Source: Ramlibacter sp. WS9 (GTDB taxonomy: Bacteria; Pseudomonadota; Gammaproteobacteria; Burkholderiales; Burkholderiaceae_C). From it: 64,000 nucleotides of DNA. How positions within the stretch are numbered: position 1 is the stretch's first letter; each line of letters starts with the position of its first letter. Positions 16,523 through 26,687 of this stretch are shown here, one piece after another. The stretch is taken from contig NZ_RKMB01000004.1 of assembly GCF_003797765.1 (NCBI RefSeq), positions 310,001 to 374,000 on the forward strand, written 5' to 3'. Position numbers and translations under genes: made by a program. The notes under the pieces were generated by a model. The model saw nothing but the letters and a program-made list of their open reading frames with translations. It did not search any database and was not told the DNA's origin.

Positions 16523-17488
16523 ATGAAGATGAACCGCAGAACCCTGGCAGCCGCACTGGCCGCCGTCTCGATGGCTGCCATGCTGCCCGGCACCGCACTG
16601 GCGCAGAAGAAGATCGTGGTGGGCTTCAGCCAGGTGGGCGCCGAAAGCGAATGGCGCACCGCCAACACCGAATCGATCAAGAGCGCCGCCAAGGACGCCG
16701 GCATCGAGTTGAAGTTCAGCGACGCGCAACAGAAGCAGGAAAACCAGATCAAGGCGATCCGCTCGTTCATCGCCCAGAAGGTCGACGTGATCGCGTTCTC
16801 GCCGGTCGTGGAGTCGGGCTGGGAAACTGTGCTGAAAGAGGCCAAGGCCGCCAAGATTCCCGTCGTGCTGACGGACCGCGCCGTGAACACCAAGGACACC
16901 TCACTGTACGTGTCGTTCATGGGCTCGGACTTCACCGAGGAAGGCCGCAAGGCCGGCCGCTGGCTGGTGGACAAGATGAAGGACACCAAGGGCGAAGTCA
17001 ACATCGTGGAGCTGCAGGGCACGGTGGGCTCCGCTCCGGCGATCGACCGCAAGAAGGGCTTCGAAGAAGTCATCAAGGCCGACCCGAAGTTCAAGATCAT
17101 CCGCTCGCAGACCGGTGACTTCACCCGCGCCAAGGGCAAGGAAGTGATGGAAGCCTTCCTGAAGGCCGAAGGCAAGAAGATCAACGTGCTGTACGCGCAC
17201 AACGACGATATGGCCATCGGCGCGATCCAGGCGATCGAGGAAGCCGGCATGAAGCCCGCCAAGGACATCACCATCATCTCGATCGACGCCGTCAAGGGCG
17301 CGTTCGAAGCCATGATCGCCGGCAAGCTGAACGTCTCGGTGGAGTGCAGCCCGCTGCTGGGCCCGCAGCTGATGACGGCCGTGAAGGACATCGTCGCCGG
17401 CAAGCCGGTGCAAAAGCGCATCGTGACGGAAGAAGGCATCTTCCCGATGGAAGTCGCCGCCAAAGAGTTCCCGAAACGCAAGTACTGA
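16523..17488 (+). CDS. ytfQ: YtfQ-like sugar ABC transporter binding protein
   Basis: A 321-residue periplasmic sugar-binding protein. Signal peptide to about ALAQKK. Body closely parallels E. coli YtfQ: VGFSQVGAESEWR, DAQQKQENQIKAIRSF, VELQGTVGSAPAIDRKKGF and YAHNDDMAIGAIQAI. YtfQ binds galactofuranose in E. coli; related proteins in Burkholderiales-type clusters serve L-arabinose or galactose, which fits here. ATG at 16523 with AGGAGAC. Its own ATPase and permeases (21363-24902) are separated from it by an entire second transporter. Confidence 0.92.
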   Translation: MKMNRRTLAAALAAVSMAAMLPGTALAQKKIVVGFSQVGAESEWRTANTESIKSAAKDAGIELKFSDAQQKQENQIKAIRSFIAQKVDVIAFSPVVESGWETVLKEAKAAKIPVVLTDRAVNTKDTSLYVSFMGSDFTEEGRKAGRWLVDKMKDTKGEVNIVELQGTVGSAPAIDRKKGFEEVIKADPKFKIIRSQTGDFTRAKGKEVMEAFLKAEGKKINVLYAHNDDMAIGAIQAIEEAGMKPAKDITIISIDAVKGAFEAMIAGKLNVSVECSPLLGPQLMTAVKDIVAGKPVQKRIVTEEGIFPMEVAAKEFPKRKY

Positions 17489-17512
17489 TCCCCCGAATCA
17501 AAGAGACATCAC

Positions 17513-18574
17513 ATGAAGCGCACATTTCTCAAGGCCGCATTGGCCGTTTGCATCGCCTCGCTGTTCGGCGCGGCGCAAGCCCAGGACAAGGGCACCATCG
17601 GCATCTCGATGCCCACCAAGTCGTCGGCCCGCTGGATCGCCGACGGCGACAACATGGTCAAGGTGCTCAAGGAGCGCGGCTACAAGACCGACCTGCAGTA
17701 CGCCGAGGACGACATCCCGAACCAGCTGGCGCAGATCGAGAACATGATCACCAAGGGCGCGAAGGTGCTGGTGATCGCGTCCATCGACGGCACCACGCTG
17801 TCCAAGGCGCTGCAGAACGCGGCCGACAAGGGCATCAAGGTCATCGCGTACGACCGGCTGATCAAGGGATCGAAGAACGTGGACTACTACGCCACCTTCG
17901 ACAACTTCCAGGTCGGCGTGCTGCAGGCTGGCTCCATCGTCGACAAGCTCGGGCTGAAGCAGGGCAAGGGCCCGTTCAACATCGAACTGTTCGGCGGCTC
18001 GCCCGACGACAACAACGCCTTCTTCTTCTACGACGGTGCGATGTCGGTGCTCAAGCCCTACATCGACAGCGGCAAGCTCGTGGTGCGCAGCAAGCAGATG
18101 GGCATGGAAAAGGTCGGCACGCTGCGCTGGGACGGCGCGGTGGCGCAGGCCCGCATGGACAACCTGCTGTCGGCCTTCTACGGCAAGGAGAAGGTGCACG
18201 CCGTGCTGTCGCCGTACGACGGCCTGTCGATCGGCATCCTCTCCTCCTTGAAGGGCGTGGGCTACTGCACGGCGCAGCAGCCCTGCCCCGTGGTGAGCGG
18301 CCAGGACGCCGAGATCCCGTCGGTCAAGTCCATCCTGCGCGGCGAGCAGTTCTCCACCGTGTTCAAGGACACGCGCGAGCTGGCCAAGGTCACGGCCAAC
18401 ATGGTGGACGCGACGCTGTCGGGCAAGCAGCCCGAGATCAACGACACCAAGACCTACAACAACGGCGTGAAGGTCGTGCCTTCGTACCTGCTGAAGCCCG
18501 TGGCGGTGGACTCGTCGAACTGGAACAAGGTGCTGGTCGGCAGCGGCTACTACAAGGAATCGCAGGTCAAGTAA
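17513..18574 (+). CDS. chvE: ChvE-like multiple-sugar binding protein
   Basis: A 353-residue periplasmic protein. Signal peptide to GAAQAQD, then [20 protein letters not shown] and [17 protein letters not shown], typical of ChvE/GbpA. ChvE-type proteins bind galactose, arabinose, glucose and xylose and deliver them to GguAB. In Agrobacterium ChvE also contacts the VirA sensor; nothing here suggests that role. Located 24 bp after ytfQ and 9 bp before gguA. Confidence 0.92.
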   Translation: MKRTFLKAALAVCIASLFGAAQAQDKGTIGISMPTKSSARWIADGDNMVKVLKERGYKTDLQYAEDDIPNQLAQIENMITKGAKVLVIASIDGTTLSKALQNAADKGIKVIAYDRLIKGSKNVDYYATFDNFQVGVLQAGSIVDKLGLKQGKGPFNIELFGGSPDDNNAFFFYDGAMSVLKPYIDSGKLVVRSKQMGMEKVGTLRWDGAVAQARMDNLLSAFYGKEKVHAVLSPYDGLSIGILSSLKGVGYCTAQQPCPVVSGQDAEIPSVKSILRGEQFSTVFKDTRELAKVTANMVDATLSGKQPEINDTKTYNNGVKVVPSYLLKPVAVDSSNWNKVLVGSGYYKESQVK

Positions 18575-18583
18575 GAGCAGCCG

Positions 18584-20107
18584 GTGGAAACCCTCCTGGA
18601 GATGCGCGGCATCCGGAAAACCTTTCCGGGTGTCGTCGCGCTGGACAACGTCAACCTGCATGTGCGCGCCGGCGAGATCCACGCCATCGTCGGCGAGAAC
18701 GGCGCGGGCAAGTCGACGCTGATGAAGGTGCTGTCCGGCGTCTACCCGCATGGCTCGTACGACGGCGCCATCGTCTACCAAGGCGAGGAGCGCCGCCTTT
18801 CGGGCATCCACGACAGCGAGCAGTTGGGCATCATCATCATCCACCAGGAGCTGGCGCTGGTGCCCCTGCTGTCCATCGCCGAGAACATCTTCCTGGGCAA
18901 CGAAACCGCACAATTCGGCGTCATCGACTGGATGGCCGCGCACAAGCAGACGCGCGAACTGCTGCAGAAGGTCGGCCTGAAGGAATCCCCGACGACCCGC
19001 ATCACCGACCTGGGCGTGGGCAAGCAGCAACTCGTGGAGATCGCCAAGGCGCTGTCCAAGCGCGTGCAGCTGCTGATCCTGGACGAGCCCACCGCGAGCC
19101 TGAACGAGAACGACAGCCAGGCACTGCTGGACCTGCTGATCGAGCTGCGCGAACATGGCATCACCTGCATCCTGATTTCGCACAAGCTCAACGAGATTTC
19201 GCGGGTGGCCGATTCCATCACCATCCTGCGCGACGGCTCCACCGTCGAAACGCTGGACTGCAGAACGAAAGCGGTGAGCGAAGACCGCGTGATCCGTGGA
19301 ATGGTCGGGCGAGAGATGGCCGACCGCTATCCGAAGCGCGAGCCGAACATCGGCGATACGGCGTTCGAGATACGCGGATGGAGCGCGTATCACCCGCTGC
19401 ACAGCGACCGGCCTTTCATCCGCAAGGTGAACCTGGCGGTGCGGCGCGGCGAGATCGTCGGCATCGCCGGCCTGATGGGCGCGGGCCGCACCGAACTGGC
19501 GATGAGCGTGTTCGGGCATTCGTGGGGCCGGCGCATCAGTGGCCAAGTGCTGCTGAACGGCCGCGAGATCGACGTCAGCACGGTAGAAAAGGCCGTCAGC
19601 CACGGGCTGGCTTACGTCACCGAAGACCGCAAGGGCAACGGCCTGGTGCTGAACGAGGACATCCAGTTCAACATGTCGCTGGCGAACCTGCGCGCGGTGT
19701 CGAGCGCGGCCGTCATCGACAACGGCCGCGAATATGCGGTGGCGCAGGGCTACCGCGAGAAGCTGCGCATCCGCTGCTCCGGCATCGCCCAGAAGACGGT
19801 GAACCTGTCGGGCGGCAACCAGCAGAAGGTGGTGATCGGCAAGTGGCTGTTCACCAACCCGGAAGTGCTCATCCTCGACGAGCCGACGCGCGGCATCGAC
19901 GTCGGTGCCAAGTACGAGATCTACACCTTGATCGCCCAGCTGGCGGCCGAGGGGAAGTGCGTGATCGTGATCTCTTCGGAGATGCCGGAGTTGCTGGGCA
20001 TCACGGACCGCATCTACGTCATGAACGAAGGCGCGTTCGTCGCCGAGATGCCCACCGCGGAGGCTTCCCAGGAGAAGATCATGCGCGCCATCATGAAGGT
20101 AATATGA
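18584..20107 (+). CDS. gguA: GguA-like sugar ABC transporter ATPase (two NBDs)
   Basis: A 507-residue double-domain ATPase of the sugar CUT2 class. First domain: Walker [10 protein letters not shown] at 38-46, Walker [11 protein letters not shown] near 160. Second domain: degenerate P-loop [10 protein letters not shown], signature NLSGGNQQK and Walker [12 protein letters not shown], as usual in this class. Starts with GTG at 18584, 9 bp after chvE. Its stop overlaps the gguB start as ATGA. Confidence 0.92.
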   Translation: METLLEMRGIRKTFPGVVALDNVNLHVRAGEIHAIVGENGAGKSTLMKVLSGVYPHGSYDGAIVYQGEERRLSGIHDSEQLGIIIIHQELALVPLLSIAENIFLGNETAQFGVIDWMAAHKQTRELLQKVGLKESPTTRITDLGVGKQQLVEIAKALSKRVQLLILDEPTASLNENDSQALLDLLIELREHGITCILISHKLNEISRVADSITILRDGSTVETLDCRTKAVSEDRVIRGMVGREMADRYPKREPNIGDTAFEIRGWSAYHPLHSDRPFIRKVNLAVRRGEIVGIAGLMGAGRTELAMSVFGHSWGRRISGQVLLNGREIDVSTVEKAVSHGLAYVTEDRKGNGLVLNEDIQFNMSLANLRAVSSAAVIDNGREYAVAQGYREKLRIRCSGIAQKTVNLSGGNQQKVVIGKWLFTNPEVLILDEPTRGIDVGAKYEIYTLIAQLAAEGKCVIVISSEMPELLGITDRIYVMNEGAFVAEMPTAEASQEKIMRAIMKVI

Positions 20108-21366
20108 CCCACCCCCGAAGCGCCTTCGGCGCCTCCCCCTCAAGGGGGCACCACCAGCGGCCCGGCGAAGCCGGTTCCGCGGTGGTTCCCGAACTGAACC
20201 CCGCAGGGCGGTCCGCACTGGACTTCCTGAAGCACAACTTCCGCGAGTACGGCATGCTGCTCTCGCTGGTGGCGATCATGATCTTCTTCCAGGTCATGAC
20301 CGACGGCACGCTGATGCAGCCGCTCAACGTCACCAACCTCGTGCTGCAGAACAGCTACATCGTCATCATGGCGCTGGGCATGCTGCTGGTGATCGTGGCG
20401 GGCCACATCGACCTGTCGGTCGGCTCGGTGTGCGGATTCATCGGCGCGCTGGCGGCGGTGCTGATGGTGCAATACGACTGGCACTTCGTGCCGGCAACGC
20501 TGGCCTGCCTGGCGTGCGGAGGCTTGATCGGCGGTGCGCAGGGCTGGTTCGTCGCCTACTTCCGCATCCCGTCGTTCATCGTCACGCTGGCGGGCATGTT
20601 GGTGTTCAAAGGCCTGGCACTGGCGCTGCTGCACGGGCAATCGGTGGGGCCGTTCCCCGAATCGTTCCAGATGCTCAGCTCCGGTTTCATCCCGGATTTC
20701 TCGGGCGCTGATGGACTGCGGATGGCCTCGCTGCTGCTTGGTGTGGGCATCGCGGTGGCACTGGCGGTGGCTGGGCTGCGTGCGCGCGCGAACCAGCACA
20801 AGCACGGCATGGAGGTCGAGCCGACAGCGCTCTTCGTCGCCAAGACCGCCGTGTTCGGCGGCATGCTCATCTACTTCAGCTATCTGATGGCGTCGTACAA
20901 GGGCCTGCCCAATGTGCTCGTCGTGATGGCCCTGCTGATCCTCGCGTTCGATTTCATCACCACGCGCACCACCATCGGCCGCCGCATCTACGCGCTGGGT
21001 GGCAACGAGAAGGCAGCACGCCTCTCCGGCATCAAGACCGAGCGCCTGACTTTCTATGCCTTCGTCAACATGGGTGTGCTGGCCGCGCTGGCGGGCCTGG
21101 TGTTCGCGGCGCGCCTGAACACGGCCACGCCGAAAGCCGGACTGGGCTTCGAGCTGGACGTGATCGCGGCGTGCTTCATCGGCGGGGCCTCGGCTTCCGG
21201 CGGCGTCGGCAGGGTGATGGGCGCCGTCATCGGCGCCTTCATCATGGGCGTGATGAACAACGGCATGTCGATCCTGGGTGTGGGCATCGACTACCAGCAG
21301 GTCATCAAGGGCCTCGTCTTGCTGGCGGCCGTGCTGGTCGACGTGTACAACAAGAACAAGGCATGA
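20104..21366 (+). CDS. gguB: GguB-like sugar ABC transporter permease with repeat-derived N-terminus
   Basis: A 420-residue membrane permease of the BPD_transp_2 family, with about ten hydrophobic segments and the signatures [13 protein letters not shown] and [14 protein letters not shown]. The ATG at 20104 overlaps the gguA stop. The first 26 or so codons lie inside a comamonad-type GC hairpin repeat, so the N-terminal tail ([17 protein letters not shown] and on) looks like translated repeat rather than permease. A GTG at 20182, at the repeat's end, is an alternative start. Homology begins about residue 34 ([17 protein letters not shown]). Confidence 0.9.
   Translation: MTHPRSAFGASPSRGHHQRPGEAGSAVVPELNPAGRSALDFLKHNFREYGMLLSLVAIMIFFQVMTDGTLMQPLNVTNLVLQNSYIVIMALGMLLVIVAGHIDLSVGSVCGFIGALAAVLMVQYDWHFVPATLACLACGGLIGGAQGWFVAYFRIPSFIVTLAGMLVFKGLALALLHGQSVGPFPESFQMLSSGFIPDFSGADGLRMASLLLGVGIAVALAVAGLRARANQHKHGMEVEPTALFVAKTAVFGGMLIYFSYLMASYKGLPNVLVVMALLILAFDFITTRTTIGRRIYALGGNEKAARLSGIKTERLTFYAFVNMGVLAALAGLVFAARLNTATPKAGLGFELDVIAACFIGGASASGGVGRVMGAVIGAFIMGVMNNGMSILGVGIDYQQVIKGLVLLAAVLVDVYNKNKA
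20108..20182. repeat. comamonad-type GC hairpin repeat inside the gguA-gguB junction
   Basis: Three stem-loops in a row: GCGCC-TTC-GGCGC (20120-20132), CCCCCT-CA-AGGGGG (20135-20148) and CCGGC-GAA-GCCGG (20162-20174). The layout (CCCCCGAAGCGC, then a C-run/G-run hairpin, then CGGCCCGGCGAAGCCGG) is like dispersed intergenic repeats I know from Comamonadaceae. Here it is in frame and read through at the start of gguB. It could also damp transcription or stabilise the upstream message. Confidence 0.6.
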
Positions 21367-22889
21367 CAGCGGAAGGCGCCACCTCGGTGCTCGAACTTTC
21401 GGGCATTGGCAAGCAGTTTGCGGGCACGCAGGTGCTGCGCGACGTCAAGCTGCGCCTCTACCCGGGTGAGGTTCATGCCCTCATGGGGCAGAACGGCGCC
21501 GGCAAGTCGACACTGATCAAGGTGCTGACGGGCGTGATCGAACCGGACAGTGGCCAGATGCTGCTGGGCGGCCTGCCCGTCTGGCCGAAGTCACCGCTGG
21601 CGGCCCAGAAGCTCGGCATCAGCACCGTGTACCAGGAAGTCAACCTGTGCCCCAACCTCTCGGTGGCGGAGAACATCTTCGCGGGCCGCTACCCGCGCTG
21701 CGGCTGGACGCAAGGCCTTCGCATCGACTGGGCCGCGGTGCATCGCGGCGCGCGCGAAGTGCTGGCTCGCGTGGGCCTGGACATCGACGTCGAGCGACTG
21801 CTGTCCAGCTATCCGGTCGCGGTGCAGCAACTGGTGGCAATCGCGCGGGCGATCAGCATCGAATCGAAGGTGCTGATCCTCGACGAGCCGACCTCCAGCC
21901 TGGACGACGACGAGGTGCAGAAGCTGTTCGAGGTGCTGCGGCGCCTGCGCAGTGAGGGGCTGGCGGTCGTCTTCGTCACCCATTTCCTGAACCAGGTCTA
22001 TGCGGTATCCGACCGCATCACCGTGCTGCGCAACGGCGCCTGGGTGGGCGAATGGCGTGCCGCGGACCTCGGCCCGCAGGCGCTCATCGCCGCGATGCTG
22101 GGCCGGGAGTTGGCGGCGCAGTCCGCCGCACCGGCTGCCGCGCCGTCATTCGATCAAAGCGTACCGGCCCTGCTGGAAGCGCAGGGCCTCGGCCAGACGG
22201 GCCAGCTGCAACCACTGGACTTGCGGGTGCGCGCGGGCGAAGTCCTCGGCCTCGCGGGCCTGCTCGGGTCCGGCCGGACGGAACTGGCGCGCCTGCTGTT
22301 CGGCCTGGAAGCACCAGATCGCGGCGCGTTGAAGATCGACGGCGCGACCGTGACTTTCAAGAGCCCCGCCGATGCGATCGCGCAGGGCCTGGCGCTGTGC
22401 CCCGAAGAGCGCAAGACCGACGGCATCGTCGCCGAGCTATCTGTGCGCGAGAACATCGCCCTTGCCCTGCAGGCCCGCATGGGCGTGCGCAAGTTCCTTT
22501 CGCACGCCGAGCAAAGCGCGCTGGCCGAGCGCTTTGTCGCCGACCTGGGCATCAAGACCGCAAGCGTGGAGACGCCGATCGGTTTGCTCTCAGGCGGCAA
22601 CCAGCAGAAGGCCATGATCGCGCGCTGGCTGGCGACGCAGCCGCGCCTCCTGATCCTCGACGAGCCCACCCGTGGCATCGACGTCGCCGCCAAACAGGAA
22701 ATCATGGAGCAGATCCTGCGGCTTGCGCATGCGGGCATGGCCGTGATCTTCATCTCGTCAGAGATGAGTGAAGTGGTGCGCGTGGCACATCGCATCGTCG
22801 TGCTGCGCGACCGGCGCAAGGTCGGCGAGCTGCCGGCCGGCACCAGCGAAGACGCCGTCTACGAACTCATTGCAGCCGAACATGCCTGA
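21363..22889 (+). CDS. ytfR: YtfR-like sugar ABC transporter ATPase (two NBDs)
   Basis: A 508-residue double ATPase. Walker A GQNGAGKST at 42-50, Walker B LILDEPTSSLDDDE near 172-185. The second domain has [32 protein letters not shown] and [11 protein letters not shown]. The ATG at 21363 overlaps the gguB stop (ATGA); longer upstream readings are only open frame inside gguB. It should energise the YtfT and YjfF permeases encoded next, with YtfQ as binding protein. The EERKTDG-type region and overall pattern fit YtfR better than GguA. Confidence 0.9.
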   Translation: MTAEGATSVLELSGIGKQFAGTQVLRDVKLRLYPGEVHALMGQNGAGKSTLIKVLTGVIEPDSGQMLLGGLPVWPKSPLAAQKLGISTVYQEVNLCPNLSVAENIFAGRYPRCGWTQGLRIDWAAVHRGAREVLARVGLDIDVERLLSSYPVAVQQLVAIARAISIESKVLILDEPTSSLDDDEVQKLFEVLRRLRSEGLAVVFVTHFLNQVYAVSDRITVLRNGAWVGEWRAADLGPQALIAAMLGRELAAQSAAPAAAPSFDQSVPALLEAQGLGQTGQLQPLDLRVRAGEVLGLAGLLGSGRTELARLLFGLEAPDRGALKIDGATVTFKSPADAIAQGLALCPEERKTDGIVAELSVRENIALALQARMGVRKFLSHAEQSALAERFVADLGIKTASVETPIGLLSGGNQQKAMIARWLATQPRLLILDEPTRGIDVAAKQEIMEQILRLAHAGMAVIFISSEMSEVVRVAHRIVVLRDRRKVGELPAGTSEDAVYELIAAEHA

Positions 22890-23922
22890 AAAGCTCACCC
22901 CCGAATGGCTCCGGCACCGGCTGGTGTGGCCGCTAGTGACGCTCTTCCTGCTGCTGGCAGTCAACACTGCCTTTAACCCCAGTTTCCTGACGATCCAATG
23001 GCGAGACGGCCATCTCTATGGAAGCCTCATCGACATTCTGAACCGCGCTGCGCCGCTGGTGCTGGTGTCGCTCGGCATGACGCTGGTGATCGCCACGCGC
23101 GGCATTGACATCTCCGTCGGGGCCACGGTGGCCATCGCGGCCGCAGTTGCTGCCTGGATGATCGGCGGCTCCGTGGCCGGCAACGTCAGCCGCTTTCCGA
23201 TGCCGGTCGCGATTCTGGGCGCACTGGGCATCGCATTGGTGTGCGGCCTGTGGAACGGCGTGCTGGTCGCCAAGGTCGGCATGCAGCCGATCATCGCGAC
23301 GCTGATCCTCATGGTGGCGGGCCGCGGCATCGCGCAACTGATCACCGGCGGGCAGATCATCACCATCTACTACGCGCCCTTCTTCTTCCTCGGGGGCGGC
23401 TACCTGTTGGGCCTGCCGTTCTCGCTGTTCATCGTGGGCGCTGTGTTCGCCGTGTTGTACCTCGCGATGACGCGCACAGCGCTGGGCCTCTTCATCCAGG
23501 CCGTGGGCATCAACCCGACCGCCGCGCGCGTCGCCGGTGTCAAGGCGCGCAGCCTCATCGTCGGTGCCTACGCGTTCTGCGGCGTGTGCGCCGGCATTGC
23601 CGGACTCCTGATCTGCTCCAACGTCAAGAGCGCCGACGGCAACAACGCGGGCCAGCTGTTGGAGCTCGACGCGATCCTGGCGGTGACGCTGGGCGGGACT
23701 GCCCTCACCGGCGGCCGCTTCAGCCTCGTCGGCAGCGTGATCGGCGCACTGATCATCCAGACGCTGACGTACGCCATCTACTCGCTCGGCGTACCGCCCG
23801 AGATCAACCTCGTCGTCAAGGCCGTCGTCGTGTTCCTCGTGATGCTCCTTCAATCGCCGGAATTCCGGGCCGCCGTGGGCAAGGCCGTGCGCCGCCCCGC
23901 CTTGCAGGGAGGCCCATCTTGA
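22882..23922 (+). CDS. ytfT: YtfT-like sugar ABC transporter permease
   Basis: A 346-residue inner-membrane permease with multiple hydrophobic segments. Signatures: LVIATRGIDISVGATVAIAA, VAKVGMQPIIATLILMVAGR and LAVTLGGTALTGGRF. The ATG at 22882 lies 8 nt inside the end of ytfR. Pairs with YjfF to form the heteromeric channel of the YtfQ transporter. Confidence 0.9.
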   Translation: MPEKLTPEWLRHRLVWPLVTLFLLLAVNTAFNPSFLTIQWRDGHLYGSLIDILNRAAPLVLVSLGMTLVIATRGIDISVGATVAIAAAVAAWMIGGSVAGNVSRFPMPVAILGALGIALVCGLWNGVLVAKVGMQPIIATLILMVAGRGIAQLITGGQIITIYYAPFFFLGGGYLLGLPFSLFIVGAVFAVLYLAMTRTALGLFIQAVGINPTAARVAGVKARSLIVGAYAFCGVCAGIAGLLICSNVKSADGNNAGQLLELDAILAVTLGGTALTGGRFSLVGSVIGALIIQTLTYAIYSLGVPPEINLVVKAVVVFLVMLLQSPEFRAAVGKAVRRPALQGGPS

Positions 23923-24902
23923 ACGCGGTCATCGCCCGGCGCTTCAACGTCAAATACCTGCCGCTCGCCGCGACGGTTTCGCTCTTCGTCGCCATGGCGA
24001 CGCTGGGCTCGGTGGCCTACACCGGGTTCTTCTCGGGCCAGGTGTTCCTCAACCTGCTGATCGACAACGCGTTCCTGATCGTCGTCGCCGTGGGCATGAC
24101 GTTCGTCATTCTCTCCGGCGGCATCGACTTGTCCGTCGGTTCGGTGGTGGCGCTGACCACGATGGTGTCGGCGTCCCTCGTGGAGCACCACGGCTGGAGC
24201 ATCGCCACCGTGATTCCGCTGGTGCTGCTGATGGGCACGGCCTTCGGCGCCTTCATGGGCTTCCTCATCGAGCGTTTCCGCTTGCAGCCTTTCATCGTGA
24301 CGCTGGCCGGCATGTTCCTCGCACGCGGCCTGTGCTACCTGATCAGCATCGACTCGATCAGCATCGCCAACGATACTTACGCGCAGGTCTCGCAGATGCG
24401 CATCCCGCTGTGGGCCGATGCGTCCATCTCGGTCAGCGCCGCGATTGCCATGGCGGTATTGCTGGCGGCCATCTTCATCGCCCACTGCACTTCCTTCGGC
24501 CGCGCGGTGTACGCCATCGGCGGCAGCGAACAATCCGCCCTGCTGATGGGGCTGCCGGTGCGGGGCACGCTGATCGGCGTCTACACGCTCTCGGGTTTCT
24601 GCTCGGCCCTCGCCGGTGTCATCTTCACTTTCTACATGCTCTCGGGCTACGGCCTGCACGCGGTGGGCCTGGAACTCGACGCCATCGCCGCCGTGGTGAT
24701 CGGCGGCACGCTGCTCACCGGCGGCGTCGGCTACGTCGCTGGCACGCTGTTCGGCGTGCTGATGCTGGGGATCATCCAGACGCTGATCGCCTTCGACGGC
24801 ACGCTGAGTTCCTGGTGGACACGCATCGTGGTGGGCCTGCTGCTGCTCGCGTTCTGCCTGCTGCAGCGCCTGCTGACCCGGCGCACGCCCAGGGCCGCCT
24901 GA
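23919..24902 (+). CDS. yjfF: YjfF-like sugar ABC transporter permease
   Basis: A 327-residue permease. It begins with TTG at 23919, overlapping the ytfT stop as TTGA; no better start fits the conserved N-terminus (NAVIARRFNVKYLPLA). Signatures: [33 protein letters not shown] and VVIGGTLLTGGVGYVAGT. Second permease of the YtfQRT-YjfF transporter; 25 bp before the dehydratase gene. Confidence 0.9.
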   Translation: MNAVIARRFNVKYLPLAATVSLFVAMATLGSVAYTGFFSGQVFLNLLIDNAFLIVVAVGMTFVILSGGIDLSVGSVVALTTMVSASLVEHHGWSIATVIPLVLLMGTAFGAFMGFLIERFRLQPFIVTLAGMFLARGLCYLISIDSISIANDTYAQVSQMRIPLWADASISVSAAIAMAVLLAAIFIAHCTSFGRAVYAIGGSEQSALLMGLPVRGTLIGVYTLSGFCSALAGVIFTFYMLSGYGLHAVGLELDAIAAVVIGGTLLTGGVGYVAGTLFGVLMLGIIQTLIAFDGTLSSWWTRIVVGLLLLAFCLLQRLLTRRTPRAA

Positions 24903-24927
24903 CACCTTCAACACACAAGCATTACCG

Positions 24928-26667
24928 ATGACAGACAACACCAAGAGAAAGCTGCGCTCCACCGAGTGGTTCGGCACCGCCGACAAGAACGGCTTCATGT
25001 ACCGAAGCTGGATGAAGAATCAGGGCATCCCTGACCATGAATTCGACGGCCGGCCCATCGTCGGCATCTGCAACACCTGGTCGGAGCTGACGCCCTGCAA
25101 CGCGCACTTCCGCAAGATCGCCGAGCATGTGAAGCGCGGCATCTCCGAAGCCGGAGGCTTCCCGGTGGAGTTCCCCGTGTTCTCCAACGGCGAATCGAAC
25201 CTGCGCCCCACCGCCATGCTCACTCGCAACCTCGCCAGCATGGACGTGGAGGAGGCAATCCGCGGCAACCCCATCGACGCCGTCGTCCTGCTGGTGGGCT
25301 GCGACAAGACCACGCCCGCTTTGATGATGGGCGCGGCCAGTTGCGACATCCCGGCCATCGTGGTGTCGGGCGGCCCGATGCTCAACGGCAAGCTGGACGG
25401 CCGCGACATCGGCTCGGGCACGGCCGTGTGGCAACTGCATGAATCGCTCAAGGCCGGCGAGATCAATCTGCACCAGTTCCTCTCGGCCGAAGGCGGCATG
25501 TCGCGCTCGGCCGGCACCTGCAACACCATGGGCACGGCCTCGACCATGGCTTGCATGGCCGAAGCGCTGGGCACTTCGCTGCCGCACAACGCTGCCATCC
25601 CGGCCGTGGACGCGCGCCGCTACGTGCTCGCGCAGATGTCGGGCGCGCGCGCCGTGGCGATGGCGCGCGAGGGCCTGACGCTGTCGAAGATCCTGACGCG
25701 TGAAGCTTTCGAAAACGCGATCCGCGTCAACGCCGCCATCGGCGGCTCCACCAATGCCGTGATCCACCTCAAGGCCATCGCCGGGCGCATCGGCGTGCCG
25801 CTGGAACTGGAAGACTGGACGCGCATCGGCCGCAACGTGCCGACCATCGTGGACCTGATGCCCTCAGGCCGCTTCCTGATGGAAGAGTTCTATTACGCCG
25901 GCGGCTTGCCGGCCGTGATTCGCCGGCTGGGTGAGAACGGCCTGCTGCCGCACCCGGATGCGCTCACCGTCAACGGCCAGTCAATCTGGGACAACGTGCG
26001 CGAAGCGCCGAGCTACAACGACGAGGTGATCCGCCCGCTGGACAAGCCGCTGATCGCCGACGGCGGCATGTGCGTGCTGCGCGGCAACCTCGCGCCGCGC
26101 GGGGCGGTGCTCAAGCCTTCGGCCGCGTCGCCGGAACTGTTGAAGCACCGCGGCCGCGCCGTGGTGTTCGAGAACCTGGAACACTACAAGGAGCGGATCG
26201 TCGACGAGAACCTCGACATCGACGCCAGCTGCGTGATGGTATTGAAGAACTGCGGCCCGCGAGGCTATCCCGGCATGGCGGAGGTCGGCAACATGGGCCT
26301 GCCGCCCAAGCTGCTGCGCCAGGGCGTCAAGGACATGGTGCGTATTTCGGACGCTCGCATGAGCGGCACGGCGTACGGCACCGTGGTGCTACACGTCGCA
26401 CCGGAGGCCGCCGCGGGTGGGCCGCTGGCCGCGGTGCAAGATGGCGACTGGATCGAGCTGGACTGCGACGCAGGTCGCCTGCACCTGGACATCAGCGAAG
26501 CGGCGTTGGCCGACCGGCTGGCCGCGCTGCAAAGCGCTCCCGAACCCGCGCGAAACGGCGGCTACCAGCGCCTCTACATCGACCACGTGTTGCAAGCCGA
26601 CGAAGGTTGCGACTTTGACTTCCTGGTCGGCTGCCGCGGCTCCGAAGTGCCGCGCCACTCCCATTGA
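24928..26667 (+). CDS. L-arabonate dehydratase (IlvD/Edd family)
   Basis: A 579-residue [2Fe-2S] dehydratase. Cluster cysteines near 48 (GICNTW), 125 (GCDKTT, with the Mg-binding lysine at 127) and 198 (GTCNTMGT). C-terminal ISDARMSGTAYGT. Length and sequence place it with sugar-acid dehydratases of the L-arabinonate type rather than IlvD or Edd. It turns L-arabonate into L-2-keto-3-deoxyarabonate. The next gene is a dedicated L-KDA dehydratase, making the substrate call fairly firm; galactonate may be a side substrate. Confidence 0.9.
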   Translation: MTDNTKRKLRSTEWFGTADKNGFMYRSWMKNQGIPDHEFDGRPIVGICNTWSELTPCNAHFRKIAEHVKRGISEAGGFPVEFPVFSNGESNLRPTAMLTRNLASMDVEEAIRGNPIDAVVLLVGCDKTTPALMMGAASCDIPAIVVSGGPMLNGKLDGRDIGSGTAVWQLHESLKAGEINLHQFLSAEGGMSRSAGTCNTMGTASTMACMAEALGTSLPHNAAIPAVDARRYVLAQMSGARAVAMAREGLTLSKILTREAFENAIRVNAAIGGSTNAVIHLKAIAGRIGVPLELEDWTRIGRNVPTIVDLMPSGRFLMEEFYYAGGLPAVIRRLGENGLLPHPDALTVNGQSIWDNVREAPSYNDEVIRPLDKPLIADGGMCVLRGNLAPRGAVLKPSAASPELLKHRGRAVVFENLEHYKERIVDENLDIDASCVMVLKNCGPRGYPGMAEVGNMGLPPKLLRQGVKDMVRISDARMSGTAYGTVVLHVAPEAAAGGPLAAVQDGDWIELDCDAGRLHLDISEAALADRLAALQSAPEPARNGGYQRLYIDHVLQADEGCDFDFLVGCRGSEVPRHSH

Positions 26668-26687
26668 CTCTTCCAGAATCCATCACC

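Noticed and set aside
17498-20218. A 906-codon open frame on the minus strand opposite chvE-gguA
   Set aside because: It is the antisense shadow of two well-supported genes, with His/Arg/Leu-rich composition typical of antisense frames in high-GC DNA.
17344-21366. A 1340-codon plus-strand frame that ends as gguB
   Set aside because: Only the part from 20104 is permease; the upstream part is out-of-frame reading through ytfQ, chvE and gguA, so it is not a fusion protein.
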